Origin: Heterotrichella gracilis | Taxonomy: Eukaryota; Sar; Xanthophyceae; Tribonematales; Xanthonemataceae | Reading direction: 5' to 3' | Assembly: GCA_032358255.1 (NCBI GenBank) | Contig: JAULBX010008773.1 | Span: forward strand, 49,847-113,846 | DNA: 64,000 bases | Part shown: positions 12,190-24,053 of the stretch, in pieces | How the letters are laid out: each line of letters opens with the position of its first letter | Position numbering within the stretch: position 1 is the first letter of the stretch | The notes under the pieces: generated by a model | What the model saw: only the letters and a program-made list of their open reading frames with translations | The model's database searches: none | Told to the model about the DNA's origin: nothing | Program-made: the position numbers and the translations under genes

Positions 12190-14052
12190 CATGCTCAGTG
12201 TGCGGGAGCAGCATGACAGGGGGAGGGGGGTATGAGCAGGAAAGGGGGGGGAGGGGAGGGGAGGGGAGGGAGAAAGTGAAATCGACCTAACAGCGAGCTG
12301 ACAACAAGCTCTCGCATTGTCTGAAATGATGCTGGCAGAAATGACTGAACATTCATTATGATCATAGGTCCTGTGACCCACTTTTGATGCGTAGGTAGAA
12401 TTATGCATTGAGATCACTGAGCATGTTGACCTCCTCTCACTCACATTGTGATGTTTTGTTTGCTGATGAATGCATGTAGGTATCTGGTAATCAATCCATC
12501 CTCCTAGGCTGGGTGTGCCAATTTGCAGCTCTTACACTGTCTTGGTAATATGTTATTATTCTGCCTTGAAGTTCACCAATGGTCAACACTTTGAGATCTG
12601 TCATGCTTCTAGGAATTGTTCTCGCACATCAACTCCATTTTGTCACCGAGTACTGAGTCATTGAGTCACTCAGAGTCTGTCGGCTGCAGCATACACCGCA
12701 CCAGCCATTTTGCAACATCGCAGCATGGTTGTATCGTTACATGACGTGTGATTTATGCCATAGATTTATGCCATATGCATCGGATACATTCCATGCAGTG
12801 TGCAAACGTGCAGCAGGCAACTTGATTCAAACAAGGTAAATACCAAAATGGCAGTAATATGTTGTTATTCTGCCTGCAACAGCGGTTTGCACTCTGAGAT
12901 CTGCCACACTCCTAGTAAGCATTTGATTATCTCACAACAACTTTGTGACAGTCACTGAATCACTGTCAGCTGCAGGCTGCACCGCACATGTGTACAAGCA
13001 GATAGCGCAAGCCCATTTTTTAATCAACGCATTGTAACGCATGCTTCCTACAAAGTCTTACAGATGTGTGAGTGCATCTATACGTTGTCAGACGTGTGGT
13101 GTGCAACTTAATTCAAACAAGGTAAACACCAAAGGCATCGAATACATTCCATGCAGTGTGCAAACGTGCAGCCAGGTGCAGCGGGCAACTTGATTTAAAC
13201 AAGGTAAATATCAAAATGGCAGGCCTGGGGACATCTGGTTCAGAAAGTGTTGCACAGCTTTCAGCCTGAGGGATCAACTTGAGCACTGCAATACCAGCTG
13301 GTACTCGGTAAATATGGAATATGAGATAAATATTCATTTATGCGCAGTTACGCATTTCAAGTTGAGTTTCTGCTAGATGTGAGGCCTTTAGGGCACAGCT
13401 ATGGCATGCCAATCTAGCCAATCACCCACACATGATTCTCAATCTGCTGTACTCTGCACATGTACCACGCTGAGCGTAGGCTCAGGCGCCAGTTGGTGCA
13501 ACTCCATGTAAGGTACTGTGCACTTTATTGAGCAACGGGCGACATATTCATACATGGTACGTTTTGCCAACTGGCATTAATTGCTGCAGCTAAAAGCTAA
13601 TAAACTGTTGTGCAACTGCACAGCTAAATAAAAGGGGTGATCGTGATCGTCAGAAACGCCAGGGGCCGCGGCCCCAAAATTGCCAATGCGGCATACATTA
13701 ACAGCACATGTATGCTGCTAATCATCCTGCTGTAGCAATATACAAACATCATGGGTGATACCGTATGGAATCATTTGAAGGGAGGATTTATTCCACGTCG
13801 CCATCCATGCTGTAATATAGCGGCTCAGGCCTTCCACAGTCGGGTGGGTCCAGGAATTCTTCCCCTGGAGGCAAATGTGTGCCAGTGGGCCACTTAGACC
13901 ACTGGTGGCAATGGCTGCTTTCGCGTTCTGCGCACCAGCCCATACAATCCCCATGCGCAGGGCCTTGGGCTCACAACCCTGCAGGCGCTTGGGCTGACAT
14001 CACGGCAGGTACCCAACATGCGCCTCCTGCTGCTCCTTTCTCCACTGGGGCA
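12190..14052. repeat. Gene-free region with diverged ~350-bp tandem duplication
   Basis: No coding exon is supported. A G-rich run lies near 12246-12271. Around 12530-12850 and 12850-13210 the same series of blocks appears twice: the GTAATATGTT(A/G)TTATTCTGCC block, TTTGAGATCTG/CTCTGAGATCTG, and GCAAACGTGCAGC with CAACTTGATT(C/T)AAACAAGG. This indicates an old tandem duplication. The remainder is AT-richer than the genes. Confidence 0.6.
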
Positions 14053-17000
14053 TCACCACAAGTACCGCACGCTCATTTCCTGGACGGTCCCGTCGTCCCG
14101 GATCAACAAAAGGCGCACCCTGGGCACTCGGGGCTCGGCCTTGGCCCAGCGCCAGCCGAAAAGGTCGCCAAAGCGCACGGGCTTGGGCGCGGGCTTGGGC
14201 TTGCGGGCGAAGATGCTGACCGCGGTGGTGGGGGGAGTGCTTGGGAAGCTTGCATCCATTTGGTCATAGTAGTCCATGTAGTCCATGTAATCGATGCAGC
14301 TGTCGGCGGGGGCTTGGCGCTTGGGGGGCAGGGGGCTGGCGGGGGTGATCTCTCCAATGTAGGGAGTGGCGGTCTGCAAGGGCATTTCAGAAGGTATGTT
14401 AGAAGAAAATTAAGAACTTGGAACTCGGAATAGCAATAAAATAAGGAAATGGTATACATGAGAAATATATTAGTATATAACTTTAATTTGAATTCATAGA
14501 ATATTATAGCGCTCCACATCACGTCTGGCGGAAAGGCACCATCCCTATCAAACTTGCCATGTACAAAATTCACAGCATTTGCAGGTACCTTGACTGGCGC
14601 GAGGGCGACCTTTGTCAACTCAGCACCATCCATCTCCGGCTGCCCTGCGCTGGATGCTGCGGCAGCAGCGGTGGGGCTGGAGGGTGCAGACGACGCCACC
14701 AGGTTCACAAAGGTGGGGGTCCTGGGGGCGGCCTTGGATGGGGAGCTGGCGGGGGTGGCTTGGCGCTTGGGTGAGTCGGGGCCGGAGGGTTGGCAGGTGA
14801 TGGGCAGGAGCTGGTTTGGCTGGGGTTGTGCCTGTGAGGTGGGGGGGGTGGGGGTTCAGTGGTGCAGTGGGATTGGATGGTGGCAGCAAGCAGGAACATG
14901 CATGCGTTGCAGAGCATTGGATGGGAAGACTGGCGTCAGGCAACTTGAGCAGCAACCGCATGCATGCAGTTGGTGCATGTATTGAGTTTGTACAAAACTC
15001 TTCCGGAAGACAATGCAATCAGACAGTTCACACTATCAACCCTAAACCTAAACCCCAAATACACCTGTCTGACAGCCAGCATCAGACACAGATGTAAACC
15101 CTACCTCAAACCCTAAACCCTAAACACACCTTTCCGACAACCAGCACGATCGCCAGCACCAGACACAGCACACAGCACACGCTGCCGACGACAACCCCGG
15201 CGATCTGGAGGCCGCTCAGCCCCGCTGGGTGGGGCGCAGGGGCAGCCTGGGGGACGCCACCTGGCAGCAGCAATGCAGCGCCTGCCCTGGTGGTGTTGGC
15301 GCTTGTGGTGGGTGCAGCGGTGTCCCCAACCGCCTGGGTCGCTTGGTGGCGCGTCACGTCGAAGGCCTGCACCACACCGAACGCAAAACCCATGAGTTGC
15401 CTGTGACAGTGCATCACAGCCTGCGCAAAGCACTCAGAACAGCCTAACACAAGTGCACCTCACTAACCACACCCAGCACAAATTTCACAGGGTTTCAACA
15501 TGTATAAGTGATTTAAAAACGACACGATTGAAGCAACTGGCGCACTGAGCCCACATGCAATTTGCCACATCCTAGTGCTCCTTAATGCCTAAACCCTAAA
15601 TCCTTACCTTTCCATTGATGACAAATCCCCAGGGCGCCGCCTCCAGCCCCAGGCCGGCCAGGTCATCCCCAATGGTGGAGTCGGCCGCAGCCGCCGCCAG
15701 CCGCGCCGCCACCTGGGCCCCATCGGTGGTCAAGATGAGGGCGACAAAGGTGGCGTGGGGGGCGGGGGTGGGGGCTGGGGTAGGGGTGGGTGCTTGGAAG
15801 GGGTGGGCAGTGGAGTCCATTGTGGACCGCAGGATGCGGCGGGGCAGGTAGGGGAGGGCGGGCTCCTGCTGGTGCGCCGCCATTGGTGCAGGTGCGGGGG
15901 CGGGCAGGGGAGTGAAGAAGTAGGGATGGGGGTTGGCGCCTAGGAGGCCGTCTTGGGGTGTGGTGAGGATGATGAGGCCGGAGTCCACCCCTGATGCAGA
16001 GGCCAGCAGGGCCTTGACTTGGGCAGAGGCGGCGTGGGCAAGGGGGGCGCTAGGGCCGCCGCCTGGAGGGGAGGGGAGCGGGGGTGGTCAGGTATGGGAA
16101 TGGACAATTGCATAAATTTGAGTGGAAGGGGACGGGGCGATCAGGGAGAGAGGGGGGCATGCACATGGTTTTGGATGCAGCAGGCTACATCCTGCTGCAC
16201 GTGTGCGTGCTTGAATCAGGTTCAGGTCTCAGGCCTGGGATATCACCTGTGCTTGTTAAGGGTTTAGGGTTTTTATGTGCAAACAGGGGGTAAAAAAATG
16301 CTGTGCGCGTGACAATGAATACCGTGGGGGATGCGGTTGCCACCTACCCGTATTTGATGTGTTGCAGCCATATGCACAGTTCAAATGATGAAAAGTTATA
16401 CAACCTTTTTTAACCCTTATAGAGAAAAGGTTACATGACCCCGCTCACCTATTGCCTCCAGAGCCATCTTCACCACTACCAGCTCCCTGGGACTCCGAGC
16501 ATCCCCAGCTTGATCCCTGGCCATGGAGGGGGCAGGGCCAGCGGCAGGAGCGAGGCTAGGGTATCCAGACACCCCCTCCCTGCTGTAGGCGCTGTAGCCA
16601 CGTAGAAGCTGCTGGGGGTAGGCACTGGAGGGGACAGGGGCGGAGGGTGCTGGAGAGGGGGCGGCAGCCTCAGTGGCTTGAGTAGTTTGAGCCTCGGGGG
16701 CGGGTGCAGGGGCGGGGTAGGGTGTGTCTTCCATTGCATCGTAGCCCTCATCATTGCTTGGATCCTCAGATGATGGGGCCGGGGTTGGGGTAGGGGCCGG
16801 GGCAGGGGTGGGGGGGCACAGCACGGCATCTCCATCGCTGGATGCGCAGTGCACCGCCTTGTTGTATATGTGGTGCGCGTGTGGCCGCATGTCGCACACC
16901 GACACGCCCCATGCTGCGGTTGTCAGGGTGAGGAAGGAGCCCACGCCTTTGCAGGGGATGAAACCACGCACCCCGGCACCCATGGTCATGTCCTGTGAAT

Positions 17001-18768
17001 GTAAAGGGGACAGTAAGATAGGGGGCATTATGATGCATGTAGTGCGCATGGGTGGTTTTAGAGTGGGCAAGATGCATCCAGGTATATATGTCCTGTGCAC
17101 GCTCATCAATATTGGCTGCATTGGCACGTATTTGAAAACAAATGAATCCAGTCTCATAGATGGTGAAGTGCCTTTGCAGGTTGCGCCAGGCTATTGTGCA
17201 GTGCTGCAAGTGCCGGCGGCTGCCGCTTGGAGTGTGAGTCCCTACCTTTGCACAGATGGGGTTGTCCACTCCCCCGTGGCTGCTGTGGTTGCCCAGGTGT
17301 ACGGTTGCGTGGACCAGGCCGCCGCTGAGGAGGGTCACGCCAGAGACAAGGGATGGACCCTGCACAAGGGATTTTCCAATGTGATTGAGGCCGACGGCAC
17401 AAGGGATTTTCCAATGTGAAAATGAGATGAGGGTTTAGGGTTTAGGGTTTTGAATTTGAAAGGTGGGGGTTAAGTGTTTAGGGTCAAGTGCTAGGCTGCT
17501 GCTGACGAGGGTCACGCCAGACACAAGGGAGGGGCCCTGCGCAAGAGTTATTTGAATTTTAAGGTGAGGGTTTAGAGTTTAGGGTTTGACACAAGGGATG
17601 CGGCCTGCACACCGCAGCACACGCCACTCAACACAAGGGTTCATTTTTTAGGTTTTTGCGTATGCCCTGCACACAGCAACGCACAACACTCAACAGTGCC
17701 CTTACAAGCTGGGACAAGGGAAAACCAGGTCCAGCTCGTTCAGGTTGTTTATTTATTGTTATTACTATTTCCAGCTAGTTCAGCCCCATGCGTTGCAGGT
17801 ACACGCTGTGTTGCACTGGTGGAGCTGTGACAGGGGGGGCGCAGGGAAGAAGAGCAGGGGAGGAATGAGGCAGGGGGGGCAATTAAGGAAAGGGAGGGGA
17901 GGAGAAGGGAGGGCAGGCCAGGGGGGAGGAGGGGTCGGAGGCCAGGGGGGGAAGGTAGAAGAACAGGACAGGGAAGGAGCGAAAGAGAGCACAGGACAGT
18001 TGCAGTAACGGGAAGAGGCGAACTGAGGATCCTCCGGAGGACTGGGATGGAAATGCGGGGAGCGAGCAGCATGCACAGGGATCCCGGAGGGAAGACACCT
18101 ACTACCACAGGGGAAGGGGAAGGGGACCACACTGGCAGCAGGTGTAGTCCGTCCCCACTCACCCCCAGGTACAGCGTGATGTACTGTCTCCCCTTGGTGC
18201 CAGTGGCGGAGCAGGTGTCGCAGGAGGGGTCGAGGGCAGCGGCGGCGGTGGCTTGGCCTGCGGTGCTGGACTGCCACGCGGCCAGGTGGGGGAGGGAGGG
18301 GGTGTAGGAGGTGCCTGGAGGAGGAAGGGGATGTGTGGGGGTGAGCGCGCTGTCTACACTGTCACTTTTCAAAGGCATCGTGAGGGCGGGTGATGCGCAA
18401 AGCGCTATGCTAGCAGGGTAATGCGCACAGCAGTGCGGTGCGCAACGCAGGGTGGAATAGGTGGAACAAGTAACTGCCTGTGGCGCAAGGTCAAGTGGTT
18501 TTGGATATTTTGAAACAAGGCTATCTTGCCAGCATATCCAGCACTCACAGCACTGCACTGCGCAACACTGTTCACACACATATTCCAACCAACATTGGGC
18601 CACCCCATTGGCCCACGCACACCCACCACAGAAGGAGTTGTATTTCTGGTCCAGCCCAGGGATGGACCCGCCCGCCTGGGCGTGCACCAGCAGCAGCGCC
18701 GCACACACAGCCAGCAGGGCGGGGCGGGTGGTGGTGGGGTGGCGGGTGGTGGGTGTTGCCCGGCCCAT
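14053..18768 (-). CDS. Type I membrane protein with F-type lectin/discoidin-like ectodomain and Tyr-rich tail
   Basis: Eight exons join in phase on the minus strand: 18768-18627, 18314-18163, 17359-17246, 16992-16449, 16062-15608, 15366-15130, 14831-14589 and 14373-14053, giving 735 residues. A signal peptide (ALLAVCAALLLVHAQA) starts the protein. Residues ~48-175 match the outline of fucolectin/F5-8C modules: AAWQSSTAG, then ITLYLG, HATVHLGN, NPICAKV, FIPCKGVGSFLTL and VCDMRPH. A Pro/Ala-rich spacer follows (~196-290), as in algal wall proteins. An Ala-rich globular part comes next, then one TM helix (524-547) and a ~190-residue cytosolic tail. The tail contains IDYMDYMDYYDQMD at 656-669 and ends with a compact region rich in basic and aromatic residues. 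The likely role is sugar binding at the cell surface; ligand and signalling partner are unknown. The lectin call rests on pattern, not on a search. Confidence 0.72.
17431..17450. repeat. Interstitial telomere-like tract (TTTAGGG)n
   Basis: Two to three TTTAGGG units lie in the intron upstream of lectin exon 3. They fall between that exon (and a 20-bp direct repeat ACAAGGGATTTTCCAATGTG at about 17366 and 17399) and the exon echo at 17487. Confidence 0.8.
17487..17545 (-). repeat. Echo of lectin exon 17246-17359
   Basis: Repeats the 5' part of the exon and its acceptor, sharing GAGGGTCACGCCAGA with the original, about 180 bp further upstream in transcription direction. Confidence 0.75.
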
Positions 18769-20016
18769 GGTGGTACCGGTGTGGTGGGGACTGCCCGGGT
18801 ACTCTGAGGGGTGTCGAGGGATGTGGGTGATGGCTCTACACGAGGAGCTGCGTTTGCAAGAAAGTGCGTTAGTGGGGTTGTAGGTTGTGGCAGGTGCTCA
18901 GAATACTCAGAAGGCAGGCTTGCACTGTAGTGTGATAGAGATGAGCAGTGCTTGCGAGGCACTGTCGCCGGTGGAGGTCTCGGAAGGTCCAAACAGTGTG
19001 ATGATGCCACGAAAAAGGACAATCAGCTGCTCCGATGGGCGCCAGTTCACGGTCTGCTCGCGAGCCGCCTATGACTAAACGACAAAACTGCCGGTGCCCA
19101 ATGCGTGGCGCTGGCTCGGGGGTATGTTGTACACCCAAAGGCGCGTCATCAGCACCCACACAGACAAGCGATCCACCAACACCGCGGTGCGCCATCGTGC
19201 GTGCATCCCCTACCTTTGGTGTAGAAACTTCAAAAGAAAGCTTCAGTTGCGAGGGTGAGGGGCAAGGGACGCCCAGGTGAGGTAGGCGAGGTTGGGGGGT
19301 GCGCGTCAGTGCCTGGTAGTCGATGGGGTTGGGTGATCCCACGTCTGCCAGCAATGCAGGCTCTGGCAGAGACGGAATAGGGGTGTGGTAGAGGAGTCCG
19401 GGCTTCAGCGTTACGTAGTTGGTGGTTGGAACGAGGAAGGGAGCCGCGCCTGGGGTTTCACAGGTGCGATAATGCTTCCGTAGTTTGGCAGTGGCTGGCC
19501 TGAACCAGTCTGAGAGTGTGTATACAATTTGCTGTGCGGCGTGCAGAGAAGCAGCGGAGGAGTAGGGGGTAGCGTCGGGTTGCGAGTTGCGATTGGAATG
19601 AGAGAAGGAAACACACTGGCAAAGACGCTTATATACACCTCGCCGAAACGTGCGAGGCGCTCGAGTCGGGGTGCAGCGGCGGACGCCCGCCTGCGCAGGC
19701 GGCATTCGGTGGCGTTTCGCGCCATTTTTGGGTTAAGAGACCCTCGTTTAGGGTATACTCTGGAGTTTTGGTTTCAGAGCCGATTTTCAGCGTCCAACTC
19801 GCTTTACACAAGGGTACATGCATAAGTACGGTTTAGCCACATCAGTTGTGCTCCCACCACCACCGTAGCCGGTCAATAATACGTAGGAGCAGTTTAGTTA
19901 GCACCCACAACCGGGGTGATATACCCCCCCGCACCGCCGCCATCACCACACCTCACCTCCGAAACCACCACCCGTCGCAACCGGGCTGCGCGCCTCACCA
20001 CCACCAGTGCCCACCC
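18769..20016. promoter_or_regulatory. Divergent intergenic region between lectin (-) and Pro-rich membrane protein (+)
   Basis: The start codons at 18768 (-) and 20017 (+) are head to head, so the promoters of both genes should lie in this 1.25 kb unless the ORF at 18869-19705 is genuine. No clear TATA box or motif could be assigned. Confidence 0.45.
18869..19705 (-). CDS. Possible uncharacterised ORF upstream of the lectin gene
   Basis: An uninterrupted 278-codon minus-strand frame starts with ATG at 19705 and ends about 100 bp upstream of the lectin start codon. Its first two-thirds (for example IVYTLSDWFRPATAKLRKHY) look more protein-like than the rest. A donor-like GTAGGGG follows EVSTPK near 19215. 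It may be a short gene, a 5' exon of an isoform, or chance. No domain is recognised. Confidence 0.28.
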   Translation of the reverse strand: MPPAQAGVRRCTPTRAPRTFRRGVYKRLCQCVSFSHSNRNSQPDATPYSSAASLHAAQQIVYTLSDWFRPATAKLRKHYRTCETPGAAPFLVPTTNYVTLKPGLLYHTPIPSLPEPALLADVGSPNPIDYQALTRTPQPRLPHLGVPCPSPSQLKLSFEVSTPKVGDARTMAHRGVGGSLVCVGADDAPLGVQHTPEPAPRIGHRQFCRLVIGGSRADRELAPIGAADCPFSWHHHTVWTFRDLHRRQCLASTAHLYHTTVQACLLSILSTCHNLQPH

Positions 20017-23000
20017 ATGGCGAGCCTGTGCAGCTGCAGTGGGAGGGGGGTGGTCAGTGCCGCCAGTCCCGCAGCCACACCGGCACCATCTCGGAGCTTG
20101 AGGGGCGGGTTGGCCTATGCCACCCCTCGCAGGGCGCTGCTACTGACTAGGTACGGCAACAGTTGGCGCCGTCAAACCCACGACCCACCCATAGAAGAGC
20201 GCTGAACAGGGGCGTTATACTGCAAGGTGGTTTTCCTTTTGCTTGTGGGCTTTCAAGTTGATTAGGCTGTGAGTGTCGGAGCATGTGTAGCCGTGAATCG
20301 GCACTATAGCGTTGCCAGAATAGTCTGTAGTTGCGTGGACGGTTGAGTCCTTTTGACGTAAGCACTCGATCGGGGAGGGGGATGTGGAAGGATGGAGCCG
20401 AAGCCAGGCCCAACCCCATATTGCATATGCATGCAGTACACACGCATATGCACTGCTTTGCAATTGACAGTTACACGCGGGCCCTCAGGTGGGATGCAAA
20501 CACCGACACGCTATGCACTTCCTGGTAGCGAGTCGTTGTCACGACATACCAATATTTTTTAATATCGTCTAATCCCCACTTGTGGTTGCATCCACAGGTC
20601 TGCCTACAAAAGGGACACCGACACTGACTGGAAGCCGCAGGCACCACCCCGCGCACCACCACCGGGCATGCCACCACCACCACCGCCACCGCCGCCACCG
20701 GAGGTAAGCCATAAAACCCTAAACCCTACCACCACCCTAGTGCACCTACCCCATCCCCCTCCAAACCACACCACCCCAAAGCTGCAACTCCACCCCTTGC
20801 GTGCATGTGTGAAGCCCTGTCTTCAAGAGCCAGGCAAGGGCGATACATGCCCTCATAGATGACAGAGTAGTGATGCACAATGGCCTAATAGATGAGAGAG
20901 TAGTGATGCACAATGGCCCTAGGCAGCCGTGGCCAACACCCTGGTGGGGCGGCTCCAAGTCCCCGGGAGGCATGCAACGAGCAACTCGCGCTACGAATGC
21001 AACAGCAGAAAATACACATATAAACATATTGCCTCGTCGTGGTACCATTGTTTCCCTCCCCTGTGCTGTAGGTTGGCAGCGGTTTCCCCCCCTTGTCACG
21101 CCGCGCCCTGCTGGCAACCCTGCTGGGAGGGGGGGCGCTGTGGTGGTGGGCGCTGCGAGGTAAGGCTGTAAAAGCCCTAAGCATTTCTTAGCAAACCCTA
21201 AACTTTAATATATGCTGCTGGGAGGAGTACCGGTGTGGTGGTGGGCGCTGCGAGGTAAGGCTGCAAAAGCCCTAAGCATCTCTTAGCAAACCCTAAACCA
21301 TAATACAGTTAATGAAGGGAGGGGTGCTGTGGTGCTTGGCGCTGCGAGGTGCAACCACAGAAACCCTAAGCGTGTCTTAGCACACCCTAAACCTTAAACA
21401 GATGATGTACATAACAGGAAACGCCAGGCTTTTGGTAGAACCATAAGCAACCCATATGGTCCATCCACGAGCTACGCATGTCCCCTGCTACAATGACAAC
21501 GACCCAGCATGTACCCACGCATGTGCCCTGGTGCGAGCCAGTGGCCCCTAAACTACGCCTTTGTGCGTCCCCTTTCTTTCTTTCTTCTTCTACCCTGCTA
21601 CCACAAGGAACGAGTAAAGCCCTGGCGCACCCCTTTCCATGTATCCCCCTGCTCTTCTCATGATCCAAGGATGGGTCACAGAATCCTGCCTTATTCCCTT
21701 TCTTGTGGTCTGTTTTGCTCCATCTTTCTCCCTCGCCTCCCTCGCCACCTGTTTCCTCGGCTGCATGCGTCCCCCCACCACCCACCTCCCCTCACACACT
21801 CTCGCCCGCCCATCATCTGCAACAAAAACTGCACTGTATACATGCAGTCCCCAACCCTGCACCCCCCCCTCCCCCTCCTCCCCCCCACCCCTTCCCCACT
21901 CTTCGCACACACAGTCTGTGTCTGAGCACCACCACCTCCCTAAACCCTAAACGCTAACCCTGAGTCCTCCCCCCCTCCTTTTCGCAGACTCTCGCCCCCC
22001 CATCATTCGCGACAAAGACGGCAATGTGTTTCTGCGCACCAAGGGGGGGAATGTGGTGGGCGTGACACAGGATGAGGCGGGCAGGATACTGCTGGTGGCG
22101 CCAAATGGGGACCTGTATTACGACACTGGGGATGTGCGCACGGGGGTGTACATCGTAAGTTATGCATTATTTGCTGTACATATTGACTCGAGAAAAAACC
22201 ATGTAAATTGGGATGTAAAACCAAATGCAAACCCTAGCCCAAACCCTAGCATGACCCACCATCCCCCGCTGCAGATGGACTCCCAGGGGGAGCTGTACAA
22301 CGCATTCATCGACGGGGATGGCGAGCCAAAAAAGGTGTATGTGGGCAACGTGCGGGACCTGAAGGAGGTCGAAATCGACGCATTTGGTGGGGTCCCCGTG
22401 GACGAGCTGCGCAGCCGGCTGGGCCCCGTGGGGGGTCGCAAATTGACGGTATTTGAGGAGCCCAGCGATGTGCCCCTGCCGCCCAACGCGCTGCCAAACA
22501 TCACAAAGGTAACCCTAGTTCCTCCAAAAGCCTTAAATATAGGAGTCTCATCAGTGTCGTGCCAAGGTAATGTCAAACATTACCAAGGTGGGTGGTTGTC
22601 TTTGGCTTATAAATAGGGAAGTGCCTGTTTCATGTGCTCACAAGGCTGGATACATGCACTTCATGTGGCCTATTAAATTATTAAATGTAACGGAATTGAT
22701 GGTATTTGAGGAGCCCAGCGATGTGCCCCTGCCGCCCAACGCGCTGCCAAACATTACCAAGGTGGGTAGGGGTTAGGGTTTACATTAGATCTAGGGTCCC
22801 GTACTAAGGGGTGGGGGTGGGGTGGGTGTGTAGAAGGGGATGGAAGTGTCTGTTCCATATGCTACAATGGCTGATGTATGCACTCAATGTAGCTTATTAG
22901 AACTGTCCATCATGCATTACTTGTATGACCCATTTATTGGGAATATAATTAAGTGAAAAACGGTCATTTACAGTCATTCACCAATATTTAAATATATTTA

Positions 23001-23138
23001 CCCCACGTGCAGGATGGCAAGATCCTCCCCCCCGCTGTGTTGGAGGAGGGTGAGCTTAGGGTGGAGGAGAAGGCCAGGTGGTGGCCCTTTGGGAAGAGGG
23101 ACGAGGGGCCCGATCCTTTCAAGCGGGGGATCGAGTGA
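20017..23138 (+). CDS. Pro-rich single-TM protein, probably plastid-targeted, function unknown
   Basis: Six exons join exactly: 20017-20150, 20598-20703, 21072-21159, 21988-22154, 22275-22508 and 23013-23138 (stop TGA), giving 284 residues. The N-terminus (MASLCSCSGRGVVSAAS..., Ser/Ala/Arg-rich, few acids) resembles a chloroplast transit peptide. A short KRDTDTDWKPQ segment precedes a ten-Pro run (about 70-80). A hydrophobic helix RALLATLLGGGALWWWAL (about 91-108) follows. The soluble C-terminal part has β-rich repeats such as DKDGNVFLRTKGGN and PNGDLYYDTGDV, then a charged end (EEKARWWPFGKR). I do not recognise the family. The layout suggests a membrane-anchored plastid protein facing stroma or lumen. 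Confidence 0.72.
21213..21405 (+). repeat. Two echoes of Pro-rich-protein exon 3 end and its intron start
   Basis: Segments beginning near 21213 and 21316 repeat the exon end GGTGGTGGGCGCTGCGAGG, with its GTAAGG or GTGCAA donor, and the following ~60 bp of intron (CCCTAAGC..CTTAGCA..CCCTAAAC). This makes a three-unit ~100-bp tandem with the real exon. Confidence 0.88.
21803..21842 (+). repeat. Echo of the 5' end of exon 21988-22154
   Basis: CTCGCCCGCCCATCATCTGC resembles the exon start CTCGCCCCCCCATCATTCGC and continues recognisably for about 20 more bases, about 185 bp upstream. Confidence 0.7.
22693..22770 (+). repeat. Near-identical echo of the 3' end of exon 22275-22508
   Basis: About 65 bases from AATTGA(C/T)GGTATTTGAGG to the exon end are repeated with few changes, including an AAGG|TGGG-type donor. 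The copy is one of the youngest in the window. Confidence 0.93.
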
Positions 23139-24053
23139 TGGGGAGGATAATAGTGGGGTGCCAACAAGGAGCGCTGGAGATCATTGGCAAGGGGGGCTGG
23201 CCTTGGGGGAAATGGTGGATCCATTTGAGTGGGGATTTGTGGTGATGTATGGAGGGCGAGTGGTGGGGAGTATGGGGTGCATGCTGGGTTGTTGTTGAGC
23301 CCAGTTTGGACGGACCTTGAAGCTGGGCGTCGGGGTTGGTAGGGGGTTGTGCGGGAAGGAAAGAGGGGTTCCCAATGATGTGATGGTGTGTGTGAAGCTT
23401 TTCACCCCAAGAAGCGGGGTGGTGGATCATAGGGATGGGGTATGAGGTCTCAGGGATGCCGGTCTGTCCAATGTACTAACGCGACGGTAGCCCTCTTTGC
23501 TGACGTCCCTTTTGACAAGTCTTATATGCGAGCGGTAGTCCATTTTGGTGACGCACCTTTTGAGAAGGATTGTATGCAAGTTGAGCTGCGATACCCTGTG
23601 TTCTGAAAACGTGCATTCCGTGCGGCAATCAAAAGTGGCATGACCATCCCTCGTTGCAAGGTGATCAATCTGATTAATCTGATTAACAAATTCATTCTAA
23701 GGGACTTTCTATTATGGGCTTGAGCGGCTGTGTCAAAGCTTGCATGGGCCTGGATGTTGCGCCAGCACCTTGTGTATGATCAGCACCCCTGTAACCCTAG
23801 CTAAGGGTTTCGAGTTCCCTGCCACATTGAAGTTCAGCGCCTGCTGAGGAATCCCACACCCTAAACCCCGCCCTAAACCCTCGTAAAAAGCCCTGGCACA
23901 AAAACTGAAGGTGGCACATAAAGCCACTGGTTCGAGCTTTTATAAGTCAAACTCCCGAACGAATTATAGCAATATAACACACAGTATACGGCAGTGTGTA
24001 TCGATTATCAAGCATCCGCGCCAACCGCCTACCTCCGTGATACCGCCGCCAAG
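23139..24053. other. Intergenic, with a short degenerate tandem near 23480-23580
   Basis: No exon is supported. Around 23485-23580 a ~54-bp unit (GCGGTAG(C/T)CC.. TTTTGA.AAG..T.TATGC) occurs twice in diverged form. Telomere-like CCCTAAACCC fragments lie near 23860. Confidence 0.45.

Noticed and set aside
17780-18768. 339-codon read-through of lectin exons 1-2 and introns
   Set aside because: Splicing 18627/18314 and 18163/17359 restores a continuous F-type-lectin-like frame; the read-through passes through polypyrimidine intron.
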